Source of the DNA: Micrococcaceae bacterium UBA7136
GTDB taxonomy: Bacteria; Actinomycetota; Actinomycetes; Actinomycetales; Micrococcaceae
Length of the DNA stretch: 15,187 nt
Reading direction: 5' to 3'
Assembly: GCA_002492045.1 (NCBI GenBank)
Contig: DKXC01000116.1
Location: 8,895 to 24,081 of the forward strand
Every line of letters begins with the position of its first letter. Positions within the stretch are counted from its first letter, which is position 1. The notes under the pieces were generated by a model, which saw nothing but the letters and a program-made list of their open reading frames with translations, ran no database searches and had not been told where the DNA came from. Position numbers and translations under genes: made by a program. Shown piece after piece: positions 1-6,966 of this stretch.

Positions 1-920
1 ACATTGCTTTGACCTGGGTGATTGTGACGCGGGCTTTTGAGCCTTTGGCTCGGGTGGAGCAGACGGCGGCTCAGATTGCTCAGGGAGATTTGTCTCAGCG
101 TATTGAGAACTATAGCCCTTATAACGAGATTGGGCATTTGACGATTTCTTTGAATACCATGCTGTCGCATATTGAGCAGGCTTTTGATGCGCAGAAGCGG
201 TCTGAGGCTAAGATGCGGCGTTTTGTGGGGGATGCTTCGCATGAGTTGCGTACTCCCCTGGTTTCTATTCGGGGTTATTCGGAGCTTTACCGGATGGGTG
301 GCCTGCCTAATGATGAGGCGGTGGCTATGGCTATGGACCGGATTGAGTCTGAGTCTAAGCGGATGGGGCAGCTGGTGGAGGACCTGCTGACTCTAGCCCG
401 TCTGGATGAGAAGCGGGCGGCTGAGACGGCTCGGGTTGATTTGGCTCAGCTGGCTCAGGACGCTGCCCATGATGCTTTTGCGACGGCCCCTGATCGGCAG
501 GTTCAGGTGCTGAACCTGGAGGGTGCCCCTGAGCTGGATCAGGCCCCGGTCTGGGGGGATGAGCAGCGGCTGCGGCAGGTGCTGGCGAACTTGGTGACTA
601 ATGCTCTGCGTTATACCCCGGCTGGTACTCCTTTGGAGATTCTGGTGGGTCAGGTTTCTAATCCGGATGGGCCGGGTCAGCTCTGCCGTCTGCTGGTGCA
701 GGATCATGGCCCGGGTATTCATGGTGAGGATGCTGTGCGGGTTTTTGAGCGCTTCTACCGGGCTGATACCTCTCGTACCCGGGAGACCGGGGGGACCGGC
801 CTGGGCCTGGCTATTGTGGCGGCTATTGTGGGCCAGCATGAGGGTAGTGTCCGGGTTGAGGAGACTGCCGGGGGCGGGGCTACTTTTGTGGTGGAGCTGC
901 CCCTCTACGCCGGTCAATAA
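1..920 (+). CDS. Sensor histidine kinase, 3' part (5' end outside window)
   Basis: Membrane sensor kinase of a two-component system; only the cytoplasmic part is visible. The frame is open to the left edge, and the TTG at 9 lies inside the end of a membrane segment (ALTWVIV), so it is not the real start. Numbering from that TTG: HAMP linker about 8-62, HisKA with the H-box FVGDASHELRTPL (phospho-acceptor His78), then HATPase_c with an N-box near 187-203 (QRLRQVLANLVTNALRYTP), G1 DHGPGI (232-237), F-box RVFERFYRAD and G2 GGTGLGLAIV (261-270). All catalytic boxes are intact. The layout fits the actinobacterial EnvZ/PhoR-like group (PrrB/TcrY-type). The partner response regulator would normally lie upstream, outside the window, so the signal and the specific name cannot be given. 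Confidence 0.93.
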   Translation, partial: IALTWVIVTRAFEPLARVEQTAAQIAQGDLSQRIENYSPYNEIGHLTISLNTMLSHIEQAFDAQKRSEAKMRRFVGDASHELRTPLVSIRGYSELYRMGGLPNDEAVAMAMDRIESESKRMGQLVEDLLTLARLDEKRAAETARVDLAQLAQDAAHDAFATAPDRQVQVLNLEGAPELDQAPVWGDEQRLRQVLANLVTNALRYTPAGTPLEILVGQVSNPDGPGQLCRLLVQDHGPGIHGEDAVRVFERFYRADTSRTRETGGTGLGLAIVAAIVGQHEGSVRVEETAGGGATFVVELPLYAGQ

Positions 921-960
921 TTGATTTTTAGCCCGGTTTTTCGGGCTGGAGTTTTTCCAC

Positions 961-1000
961 AGCCCCCACCGACCTGGTGTCGGTCGGGGGCTTACTTTTA
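961..1000 (+). terminator. Rho-independent terminator of the histidine kinase gene
   Basis: AGCCCCC-ACCGAC pairs with GTCGGT-CGGGGGCT around the loop CTGGT (961-992), with one bulged base, followed by TTACTTTTA. A weaker hairpin just before it (AGCCCG 930-935 with CGGGCT 942-947, then GGAGTTTTT) may act with it. Together they separate the kinase from the next gene. Confidence 0.82.
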
Positions 1001-1099
1001 GCCTGGTGCTGCCGGCCTCAGCTGATGGGGGTGTCCCTCTTGTCCTCTGTGGGGGTTGGGGCTGGCGTCCTTGTTGTTTTCGAGTGAAGGAGCCTTCTG

Positions 1100-1390
1100 A
1101 TGGCCCAGTTTAATGTTGATGCCGATCTGATTGCTAGCAAGTCTGCTGCTGCCCGCGCCCAGGTGGAGACCATTTCGTCTGAGGTTAATGCCCTGACTGC
1201 TTCTCTGCAGGATTTGCAGGGCTCGTGGACGGGTTCTGCGTCGGCTAATTTTCAGGGGGTTCTGGCTAATTGGCGGCAGACTCAGGCCCAGGTGGAGCAG
1301 GCTATTGCCCAGATTAATGAGGCCCTCAACCGGGCTGGTCTCAATTACGCTGAGACTGAGATGGCCAATGCTTCTCTCTTTCTGGGCTAG
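1100..1390 (+). CDS. WXG100 family (ESAT-6-like) protein
   Basis: A 96-residue helical-hairpin protein of the WXG100 superfamily, small proteins secreted as dimers by ESX/type VII systems. The WxG turn is W43-T-G45, between two amphipathic helices rich in Ala and Gln (about 8-40 and 46-80). A YxxxE motif follows (Y83 to E87), which matches the YxxxD/E type VII export signal. The start is an ATG preceded by AAGGAG (1087-1092) at 7 bases. It stands alone: no partner WXG100 gene, EccC ATPase or membrane gene is in the window. A terminator isolates it from the kinase, and a dispersed repeat and the convergent RNase H gene lie downstream. The family call is firm; the function (effector, chaperone partner or structural) is unknown. 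Confidence 0.9.
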   Translation: MAQFNVDADLIASKSAAARAQVETISSEVNALTASLQDLQGSWTGSASANFQGVLANWRQTQAQVEQAIAQINEALNRAGLNYAETEMANASLFLG

Positions 1391-1402
1391 CTAGGGGCAG
1401 TT

Positions 1403-1434
1403 AGGCGGCAAGCGCGAGTCTGCGGGCCTAGCCC
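1403..1434 (-). repeat. Dispersed intergenic repeat, copy 1
   Basis: Reverse complement of the 32-bp repeat at 6778-6809, identical at 30 of 32 positions by hand alignment. The core on the minus strand is GCAGACTCGCGCTTGCCGCC. It lies between the WXG100 gene and the 3' end of the RNase H gene. It overlaps an inverted repeat, GGGCTAG (1384-1390) with CTAGCCC (1428-1434), whose left arm includes the WXG100 stop codon; this may also work as a convergent terminator. Confidence 0.75.
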
Positions 1435-1450
1435 AACCTAGAATAAGCCC

Positions 1451-2407
1451 TTAGGCCTGGGGGCCGGTGGGGGTGTCTTGCCGGTGGACTAGCTGCCAGC
1501 TTTCACCCTGCTGTATCCAGGTGCTGGCCCGCCAGACGGAGCCTCGTTCGGTTTCAACCGGGCTGATGACCAGGGCGGTGTGGTCATTGAGCAGCTGGAA
1601 CTGGGCCTGCTGGCGAGGCCAGTCTGCTTTCAGGGCGCAGGCCAGGGCCCGGTGTTCTAGCACTGCTGGACGCTGGGTCAGGCGGCCGCGTCCGCTGATC
1701 CAGGTTAGCTGGGGGGCTAGCAGGCCGCCCAGGAGCTTCTCTGACCGGTAGGTTTGGGGCCGGTGGGTTTGGGCTTCTAGGTCTAGGATCAGTTGCTCAA
1801 GCTCTTGGGGGCTGGGTTTTTGCGGGGCCGGGGCCTGCTCTAGCCCGGGTTCAGGGAAGCTTTCTGTCTTCTGCTGGGCTGGTTTTCTCTGGGCGGTGAG
1901 GGCCTGCTCCTGCCCCGGCTGGTCCTTATAACCAGGGCCAGCCTCCGGCTCCTGCCCGGCCTGGTAGCTCTTGGCAGCTCCGTTAGCCAGCTGGTCAGCA
2001 GCCTCATTGAGGGGGTGACCGCTATGGCCCTTAACCCATTCAAAACTGTAGCTACGGCCATCCATTGCCTTATCTAGGGCCTGGAGCAGATCTAGGTTGA
2101 GGACGGGCTTGCCGTCGGACTTCTTCCAGCCCTTCTTCTTCCAGCCTGGCATCCACTTGGTCAGGGAGTCGATAACGTATTTGCTGTCGCAGATTATCTG
2201 AAGGTGGGCCTGAGGCAGGTGGGCGGTAGCCTCAAAGAGGTCAAGGACGGCCTTGAGCTCACCCATATTGTTGGTGCCGTGCTCCCAGCCGCCGGCGGCC
2301 CAGCGGTCTGCATCGACGTACCAGGCCCAGCCTGCTGGCCCGGGGTTGCCCAGGGCAGAACCGTCGGCGGCAGCAATAATGGTCTGGGGTGAGCTTGATG
2401 CTTTCAT
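1451..2407 (-). CDS. rnhA: Ribonuclease HI with C-terminal NTF2/DUF4440-like domain
   Basis: RNase HI cleaves the RNA strand of RNA-DNA hybrids (R-loops, primers). Residues about 9-147 form the RNase H fold with the full active site: D15 (ADGSALGNPGPAG), E50 (NNMGELKAV), D74 (CDSKYVIDS) and D138 (NEAADQLAN), plus H128 in the WVKGHSGHPLN loop. E. coli RNase HI is about 155 residues; this protein has 318. Residues 148-200 are a Gln/Pro/Glu-rich linker. About 203-312 look like a DUF4440/SnoaL (NTF2-like) domain, ending in RASTWIQQGESWQLVHRQDTP, a typical end for that family. The domain's role here is unknown. The start is ATG 2407 with a weak AGAAG upstream. It is divergent from the phosphopantetheinyl transferase gene, 42 bp away. 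The RNase H call is firm; the second domain is a family-level reading by eye. Confidence 0.92.
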   Translation of the reverse strand: MKASSSPQTIIAAADGSALGNPGPAGWAWYVDADRWAAGGWEHGTNNMGELKAVLDLFEATAHLPQAHLQIICDSKYVIDSLTKWMPGWKKKGWKKSDGKPVLNLDLLQALDKAMDGRSYSFEWVKGHSGHPLNEAADQLANGAAKSYQAGQEPEAGPGYKDQPGQEQALTAQRKPAQQKTESFPEPGLEQAPAPQKPSPQELEQLILDLEAQTHRPQTYRSEKLLGGLLAPQLTWISGRGRLTQRPAVLEHRALACALKADWPRQQAQFQLLNDHTALVISPVETERGSVWRASTWIQQGESWQLVHRQDTPTGPQA

Positions 2408-2437
2408 AAGCTTCTATCATGCCACAGGTGAGAGGGC

Positions 2438-2443
2438 TAGAAT
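2438..2443 (+). promoter_or_regulatory. Candidate -10 box of a leaderless transcript (phosphopantetheinyl transferase)
   Basis: TAGAAT ends 6 bases before the ATG at 2450. A start of transcription 6-7 bases after the -10 box would fall on or next to the ATG. No usable Shine-Dalgarno exists: the AGGGG is only one base from the ATG. This is the usual arrangement of leaderless actinobacterial mRNAs. No clear -35 is visible. Confidence 0.5.
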
Positions 2444-2449
2444 AGGGGC

Positions 2450-3292
2450 ATGTCTTCACCCAGTTCAGAGCCAGCGGTTTCCAGGGTCTCTCTTTTTGCC
2501 CTACCTGCCTTGAGTCTGCGAAGCGGCCAGGGGGTGAGCTGGCTGGCCTATGTGGGGCTGGCTGAGCAGGAGAAGGCAGCTTCTTTTTCTCACCCTGATG
2601 AGGCCCTGGCCTTTGCCGCCCAGCATACTCTCATGCGGGTGCTAGCTGCCCAGCTGCTGGGTGTTCGTCCTACTTCTGCCGCTGATATTCCGGTAGACCG
2701 CTCCTGCCTGCTCTGCGGTAAGAGCCCTAGCCACGGCAAGCCCAAGATTGAGGGGGTTAACTTCTCTATGGCCCGTAGTCTAGGGCTAGCAGCCGGTGCT
2801 GTGGCTGGCCCCGGCGTCAGCCTGGGGGTGGATCTGGTTCAGCTGCGGGGTAACTACTATGACAGTTTTGATGCCCTGGCCCTGGCCCCCTATGAGAAGC
2901 GGGTGGTCAAGAGCCTGGCTAAGGAGCAGGCCCAGCTGGTGCGCCACCTGCTCTGGGTGGGTAAGGAGGCCGTCCTGAAAGCTACTGGTTATGGTTTGGC
3001 CCTGGCACCAGCCCAGGTCATGTTCTCTCTGCCTCCCCTACCCCAATCTTTAGAGGAAGCCCAAGGCTTAGCAGCCCAGGCCAGGGCCCTCTTCCCTGCT
3101 GGGGCCGGTGACGGTGAGGGGCAGCTAGAGACTGACCAGCAGACGATAAGTTTCTGGGTCACCTGGCAGGTACTGGAAGGCAAGTACCTGCTAGCGGTTG
3201 CTAGCGACCAGCCCCATGAGCTGACCAGCCACCTGGTGGCCAGCCCCCTAGAGGTCCGCCGGGGCCTAGAAGCTGACGGCTTCCTGCCCTAG
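2450..3292 (+). CDS. 4'-phosphopantetheinyl transferase superfamily protein
   Basis: It probably transfers 4'-phosphopantetheine from CoA to a carrier-protein serine (Sfp-like family). Visible motifs, in order: a Cys pair with HGKP (C86-L-L-C89 to H95-G-K-P) as in actinobacterial Sfp-type enzymes, FSMARS (105-110) at the place of the usual N/F-S-x-S-H segment, LGVDLVQL (125-132) for the Mg-binding GVDxE motif, and WVGKEAVLKATGYGL (169-183) with E173 and K177 for the WxxKEAxxK motif. The length, 280 residues, is somewhat above Sfp (about 224). Odd point: the second acidic residue of GVDxE is Val130, and the conserved SHS His is Arg109, so the metal site is altered and activity is uncertain. 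It ends convergent with rlmC, and both stop codons come from one CTAG (3289-3292). Confidence 0.8.
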   Translation: MSSPSSEPAVSRVSLFALPALSLRSGQGVSWLAYVGLAEQEKAASFSHPDEALAFAAQHTLMRVLAAQLLGVRPTSAADIPVDRSCLLCGKSPSHGKPKIEGVNFSMARSLGLAAGAVAGPGVSLGVDLVQLRGNYYDSFDALALAPYEKRVVKSLAKEQAQLVRHLLWVGKEAVLKATGYGLALAPAQVMFSLPPLPQSLEEAQGLAAQARALFPAGAGDGEGQLETDQQTISFWVTWQVLEGKYLLAVASDQPHELTSHLVASPLEVRRGLEADGFLP

Positions 3293-4422
3293 ATTCGTTC
3301 TAGACGGAAAATCGCCTCGAAGTGGCTAGAGTGGGGGAACATGTCCATGACCTGCCCCTCAACCGGCCGGTAGGAGGGCATGGCAGCAAGGTCCTTAACA
3401 AAGGATTCCACATTGCAGCTAGAGTAGACCACCTGCTCAATTCCGCTGGCCTCCACCCACTGGGCCAGCTGCTGGCCAATACCCCGCCGGGGAGGATTCA
3501 TAACCAGCATCTGGGGTACTTGACCGGATTCCAGGGCGTAGCTGGTAGCGTCCTGAGCAATAAAATCAATACCGCTCAGCCCGGCTTCTGCGACCGTCCG
3601 CTGGGCTGAGGCAATGGCCTCAGTAGAAATCTCGATACCGGTCACCCGACTGTCAGGACCCAGCTGCTGGGCGGCAAAGAGGGCAAAGCCACCCACCCCG
3701 CAGTAGAGGTCCCAGAGGCTAGCTGGTGCTGCCTGCTTGACCCAGCTGGCCCCCCGCTGGTAGAGGGCTGAGGCAATAGCCGTATTGGTTTGAAAGAAAC
3801 TCTGAGGACGCAGGTGCAGGGTCAGGCCGCCCACCTGCATGGGCAAGGTCTTGGCCTGGGTCAGAATGATCTCCTCTGGCCCCTCCACCAGGGCCACGTG
3901 CTCCCGCAGCAGGTTAATAGAGACCACCTCAAGCTGGGGCAGCTGCCCCTGGAGCCAGTCCAGTTGGGAGCGGATAGCCACCAGCAGCTTCTTAGACCGC
4001 AGCACAAAACGAACCATGAGCTGGCCCCGGTCAGAGCTAGTCACCAGGATGTTCTTGAGCTCCCCCTTCTTCTGGGCTACCGAGTAGGGGGTCAGCTTAG
4101 CCCGGCGAATCAGCTCTTCTAGCACCGGGATGGCCTGGCGGATCTGGGGAGTATAGAGGGGGCAGTCGCGCAGATCCTGGCCCTCAAACTTGGGGCCTAG
4201 AATACCCAGCTTGGGCTGCTGACTACTACCAGTGACCACCAGTTTGGCCTTGTTTCTGAAGTCCTCCTGGGCGCTAGCGACTGGCGGGTGCCAGCTGACG
4301 GAGGGCCAGGGAGCCAAAAGCTGCTGGGCCTTCTCTTGCTTGCTGGCCAGCTGCTGGCTGTAGGGGGTCTGAATCAGGGTGCAGGAGCGGCAGGCTCCAG
4401 CCTGGTAATAGTGGCAGTTCAT
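3289..4422 (-). CDS. rlmC: 23S rRNA (uracil-C5)-methyltransferase RlmC (RumB)
   Basis: SAM-dependent methylation of a uracil in 23S rRNA (U747 in E. coli). At 377 residues it is almost the length of E. coli RlmC (375) and matches it along its whole length from memory. The four iron-sulfur cysteines are C3, C11, C14 and C87. Other shared segments are FRNKAKLVV (55-63), KKGELKNIL (118-126), the RPQSFFQTN segment (205-213), the SAM loop LWDLYCGVGGF (236-246), NPPRRGIG (309-316), catalytic YSSCN with C336, and DMFPHSSHFE (360-369) with the base E369. The start is ATG 4422. TAGACT (4432-4437) lies 9 bases upstream as a possible -10 box, and an AGGGGG only 3 bases from the ATG is a poor ribosome site, so a near-leaderless mRNA is possible. 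RlmCD and TrmA are related alternatives, but the N-terminal Cys pattern and motif spacing favour RlmC. Confidence 0.93.
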   Translation of the reverse strand: MNCHYYQAGACRSCTLIQTPYSQQLASKQEKAQQLLAPWPSVSWHPPVASAQEDFRNKAKLVVTGSSQQPKLGILGPKFEGQDLRDCPLYTPQIRQAIPVLEELIRRAKLTPYSVAQKKGELKNILVTSSDRGQLMVRFVLRSKKLLVAIRSQLDWLQGQLPQLEVVSINLLREHVALVEGPEEIILTQAKTLPMQVGGLTLHLRPQSFFQTNTAIASALYQRGASWVKQAAPASLWDLYCGVGGFALFAAQQLGPDSRVTGIEISTEAIASAQRTVAEAGLSGIDFIAQDATSYALESGQVPQMLVMNPPRRGIGQQLAQWVEASGIEQVVYSSCNVESFVKDLAAMPSYRPVEGQVMDMFPHSSHFEAIFRLERI

Positions 4423-4455
4423 AGGCCCCCTAGTCTACCGCTTGGCTTTAAAAGA

Positions 4456-4483
4456 ATCAGCACCCTGTTGCCAGGGTGCTGAT
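4456..4483 (-). terminator. Strong hairpin terminator (12-bp perfect stem)
   Basis: ATCAGCACCCTG (4456-4467) and CAGGGTGCTGAT (4472-4483) form a perfect 12-bp stem with the loop TTGC. On the minus strand it is followed by TCTTTTAAAG, so it would stop transcription coming from the right. It is 400 bp from groEL and has the groEL terminator between, so it may end a separate transcript in 4490-4800, or serve as a back-up stop that protects rlmC. Confidence 0.72.
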
Positions 4484-4800
4484 CCAAGGAAAACACAATC
4501 ACTTTATATCCACAGGCTGTTCAGGCGGCTGGGGTCTCCAAGCGTCAACGCCCGGAGTCCTGGCAGGGTGAGTAGCTTGAGGAGTTTGCCATCGACAAAG
4601 ATGGACGCTTACCTCTTGCTCCTAGGAGTTCACCCCCTGCCCTCTCAATCTGAAGAAGAGAAGACCTCTAAAGTGGTCTCCATCATAGGCAGATTCCCCA
4701 GCCGCTGGCAAAGAAATCTTCAAATATTAAGCAGATGTGACCCGGACCAATTATGTTAGCCCATGTCACAGCCGGTAAGCCTCCTGTAAATATTAAGCAA
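4484..4800. other. Gene-free structured stretch between rlmC and groEL
   Basis: I see no convincing coding region; the reading frames are short, lack ribosome sites and run across the hairpins. Structure present: inverted repeat AAGCGTC (4540-4546) with GACGCTT (4604-4610), enclosing CCATC-GACAAA-GATGG (4589-4604); palindrome CTCCTAGGAG (4619-4628); AGACC/GGTCT hairpin near 4662-4680; and a 12-bp direct repeat AAATATTAAGCA at 4722-4733 and 4788-4799. The second repeat copy is the T-rich tail of the groEL terminator. A minus-strand small RNA ending at the 4456-4483 hairpin is possible but unproven. Confidence 0.4.
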
Positions 4801-4843
4801 GGCCCCCTGCCGCCACCTCTAGTCAGAGGGGAAGAAGGGGGCC
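4801..4843 (-). terminator. groEL terminator hairpin
   Basis: GGCCCCC (4801-4807) pairs with GGGGGCC (4837-4843), with an inner stem CCTCT-AGTC-AGAGG (4816-4829). On the minus strand it is followed by TTGCTTAATATTT. It lies 40 bp after the groEL stop and fits a rho-independent terminator. Confidence 0.7.
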
Positions 4844-4883
4844 CAAAGCAGCTCAAAGCCAAAGGCTCAAGCAACCAGCATGC

Positions 4884-6509
4884 TTACATCATGCCGCCCA
4901 TACCACCCATGTCAGGGGCGGGAGCAGCCGCAGCAGGCTCAGGCTTATCAGCCACAACAGCCTCAGTGGTCAGGAAGAGACCAGCAATAGAAGCAGCGTT
5001 CTGCAGGGCAGAGCGGGTGACCTTAACCGGGTCATTGATGCCAGCGGCCATGAGGTCCTCGTACTCACCGGTAGCGGCATTCAGGCCGGTACCAGCAGGC
5101 AGGTTACGAACCTTATCAACCACAACGCCGGGCTCCAGGCCAGCGTTGAAAGCAATCTGCTTGAGGGGGGCGTCAATAGCAACCCGAACAATGTTAGCGC
5201 CAGTTGCCTCGTCACCAGCCAGCTCCAGCTTCTCAAAAGCCTTCACACCAGCCTGGATCAGGGCAACACCACCGCCGGGCACAATACCCTCTTCAACGGC
5301 AGCCTTAGCGTTACGGACGGCGTCCTCAATGCGGTGCTTGCGCTCCTTAAGCTCAACCTCAGTAGCGGCACCAGCCTTGAGCACAGCAACACCGCCAGCC
5401 AGCTTAGCCAGACGCTCCTGCAGCTTCTCACGATCGTAGTCAGAATCAGAGTTAGCGATCTCGGCACGAATCTGACCAACGCGACCTTCAATAGCCTCAG
5501 CGTCGCCAGCACCCTCAATAATGGTGGTCTCGTCCTTAGTGACAACAACCTTGCGGGCCTGACCCAGCAGGTCAATAGTGGCGGTCTCCAGAGAGAGGCC
5601 AACCTCTTCGGTAATAACCTGGCCACCGGTCAGGATAGCGATATCAGCCAGCTGAGCCTTACGACGGTCACCAAAGCCGGGAGCCTTAACAGCAACAGAC
5701 TTGATAGAGCCGCGCATCTTGTTCAGAACCAGCAGGGCCAGGGCCTCACCCTCAACGTCCTCAGCAACAATCAGCAGGGGCTTGCCAGACTGCATGACCT
5801 TCTCAAGGACGGGAACAAGATCCTTAACGTTAGAAATCTTAGAGCTGACGATCAGGATGTAGGGGTCCTCCAGGACAGCTTCCTGACGGTCAGTGTCGGT
5901 CACAAAGTAACCAGAGAGGAAGCCCTTATCGAAGCGCATACCCTCGGTCAGTTCCAGGGTCAGGCCGAAGGTGTTGGACTCCTCAACGGTGATAACGCCT
6001 TCCTTGCCGACCTTCTCCATAGCCTGGGCGATCAGCTTACCAATCTCGGCGTCGCCAGCAGAAATAGAGGCGGTAGCAGCGATCTCTTCCTCAGTCTCAA
6101 CTTCCTTAGCAGAAGCCAGCAGCTCGGCGGTCACAGCCTCAACAGCCTTCTCGATACCGCGCTTGAGGGAGAGAGGATCAGCACCAGCAGCAACGTTACG
6201 CAGACCCTCACGAACCAGGGCCTGAGCCAGGACGGTTGCAGTGGTGGTACCGTCACCGGCGATGTCGTCAGTCTTCTTAGCGACTTCCTTGACTAGCTCG
6301 GCGCCGATCTTTTCGTAGGGGTCCTCCAGCTCGATTTCCTTAGCGATGGAGACACCATCATTGGTGATGGTGGGGGCGCCCCAGGCCTTCTCAAGGACCA
6401 CGTTGCGCCCACGGGGGCCCAGAGTAACCTTAACGGCGTCGGCCAGGGTGTTCAGACCCTTTTCGAGACCGCGGCGGGCTTCTTCGTCAAAAGCAATTAG
6501 CTTTGCCAT
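4884..6509 (-). CDS. groEL: 60-kDa chaperonin GroEL (GroEL2/Hsp65-type)
   Basis: ATP-driven folding chamber subunit in the cytosol, working with GroES. It has 541 residues, the normal length. The N-terminus MAKLIAFDEEARRGLEKGLN, GPRGRNVVLEK (31-41), the ATP-site residue D51 in TITNDGV, GDGTTTATV (85-93, with D86) and GGGVALI are all standard, and the tail is the GGMGGMM type. In Actinobacteria with two copies, this tail marks the housekeeping GroEL2; GroEL1 usually has a His-rich tail. No groES adjoins it, so groES must be elsewhere. The start is ATG 6509 with AAGGAG 8 bases upstream. It is preceded by a 459-bp gene-free stretch with no clear full CIRCE or HAIR operator, and followed by its own terminator. 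Confidence 0.98.
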   Translation of the reverse strand: MAKLIAFDEEARRGLEKGLNTLADAVKVTLGPRGRNVVLEKAWGAPTITNDGVSIAKEIELEDPYEKIGAELVKEVAKKTDDIAGDGTTTATVLAQALVREGLRNVAAGADPLSLKRGIEKAVEAVTAELLASAKEVETEEEIAATASISAGDAEIGKLIAQAMEKVGKEGVITVEESNTFGLTLELTEGMRFDKGFLSGYFVTDTDRQEAVLEDPYILIVSSKISNVKDLVPVLEKVMQSGKPLLIVAEDVEGEALALLVLNKMRGSIKSVAVKAPGFGDRRKAQLADIAILTGGQVITEEVGLSLETATIDLLGQARKVVVTKDETTIIEGAGDAEAIEGRVGQIRAEIANSDSDYDREKLQERLAKLAGGVAVLKAGAATEVELKERKHRIEDAVRNAKAAVEEGIVPGGGVALIQAGVKAFEKLELAGDEATGANIVRVAIDAPLKQIAFNAGLEPGVVVDKVRNLPAGTGLNAATGEYEDLMAAGINDPVKVTRSALQNAASIAGLFLTTEAVVADKPEPAAAAPAPDMGGMGGMM

Positions 6510-6777
6510 TAGCTTCGCTCCTTCTTGGAACCTTATGCGACCCTGAGATGCCCGCGACGGACGACCCCGCGCCGCCCCTCAAAGGACAGCCGACAGTCTC
6601 ACCGCAGAATCGCTCTTGCTGTTCTACCCCAAGGCGGCGGGCCCAGCCCTCTAGCACTAAGAAAGGGCAGGGCTACCCCTTGAGACTTCTAGGAACAATC
6701 TTGGCACTAGCCCAGTGGAGGGCGCAAACCTGTTAGCTCTCAGAAAAGCCTTAATCGCGCAGAGCGCAAGGAAGAGC

Positions 6778-6809
6778 GGGCTAGGCTTGCAGACTCGCGC
6801 TTGCCGCCT
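6778..6809 (+). repeat. Dispersed intergenic repeat, copy 2
   Basis: It begins GGGCTAGGCTT and continues GCAGACTCGCGCTTGCCGCC. It matches the reverse complement of 1403-1434 at 30 of 32 positions, and 6783-6801 is identical to 7905-7923 (19 bases). It lies between the LytR_C gene and groEL, antisense to both. Confidence 0.78.
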
Positions 6810-6821
6810 CCCTCTCGCCTC

Positions 6822-6926
6822 GCAGGCTCGGCGATTCAGGCCCCGCCTTCGGCGGATTCCGTTCGCTCTCACGTGCTAATGCACCCGCGAACTCCATCCG
6901 TGCCAGCGGCTTCGCCGCGAGCCTGC
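6822..6926. repeat. Composite palindromic block (closing stem plus three hairpins)
   Basis: GCAGGCTCG (6822-6830) and CGAGCCTGC (6918-6926) form a perfect 9-bp closing stem. Inside are CCGCC-TTC-GGCGG (6843-6855); GTTCGC (6861-6866) with GCGAAC (6887-6892), enclosing GTGC-TAAT-GCAC (6873-6884); and GCGGC-TTC-GCCGC (6906-6918). The last base of the third hairpin is also the first of the closing stem. It could be a REP/BIME-like element or a folded RNA; the strand is undecided. Confidence 0.6.
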
Positions 6927-6954
6927 CTTCGCCTACCCTCATGAAAAACCTTCC

Positions 6955-6966
6955 GACTCGCGCTCG
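6955..6966 (+). repeat. Fragment of the dispersed repeat
   Basis: GACTCGCGCTCG matches the core of copy 3 (GACTCGCGCTCG) over 12 bases, directly after the LytR_C stop codon. It is too short to be certain that it derives from the family. Confidence 0.4.

Noticed and set aside
4442..4759. Possible 105-residue gene in the rlmC-groEL gap, plus strand
   Set aside because: It starts inside the rlmC promoter side, runs across the 12-bp stem terminator, has no ribosome site and no recognisable family.
4736..4770. CRP-like site formed by TGTGAC and GTCACA
   Set aside because: The arms are 23 bases apart; a CRP-family site needs about 6 bases between TGTGA and TCACA.
4683..4874. 63-residue minus-strand frame after groEL
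   Set aside because: It lies across the groEL terminator hairpin, lacks a ribosome site and has no family likeness.
4753..5439. Open frame on the plus strand covering the groEL 3' end
   Set aside because: Antisense to groEL, has no ribosome site, runs through the groEL terminator, and its low-complexity Ala/Ser product comes from GC-rich codon shadowing.
6679..6699. Possible HspR (HAIR) operator upstream of groEL
   Set aside because: One half, CTTGAGA, resembles CTTGAGT, but the other half at the right spacing (GAACAAT) matches the expected ACTCAAG at only about three positions.
6651..6709. CIRCE operator
   Set aside because: Two half-site-like sequences are present, but in the same orientation and about 41 bases apart, not as an inverted repeat with a 9-base spacer.
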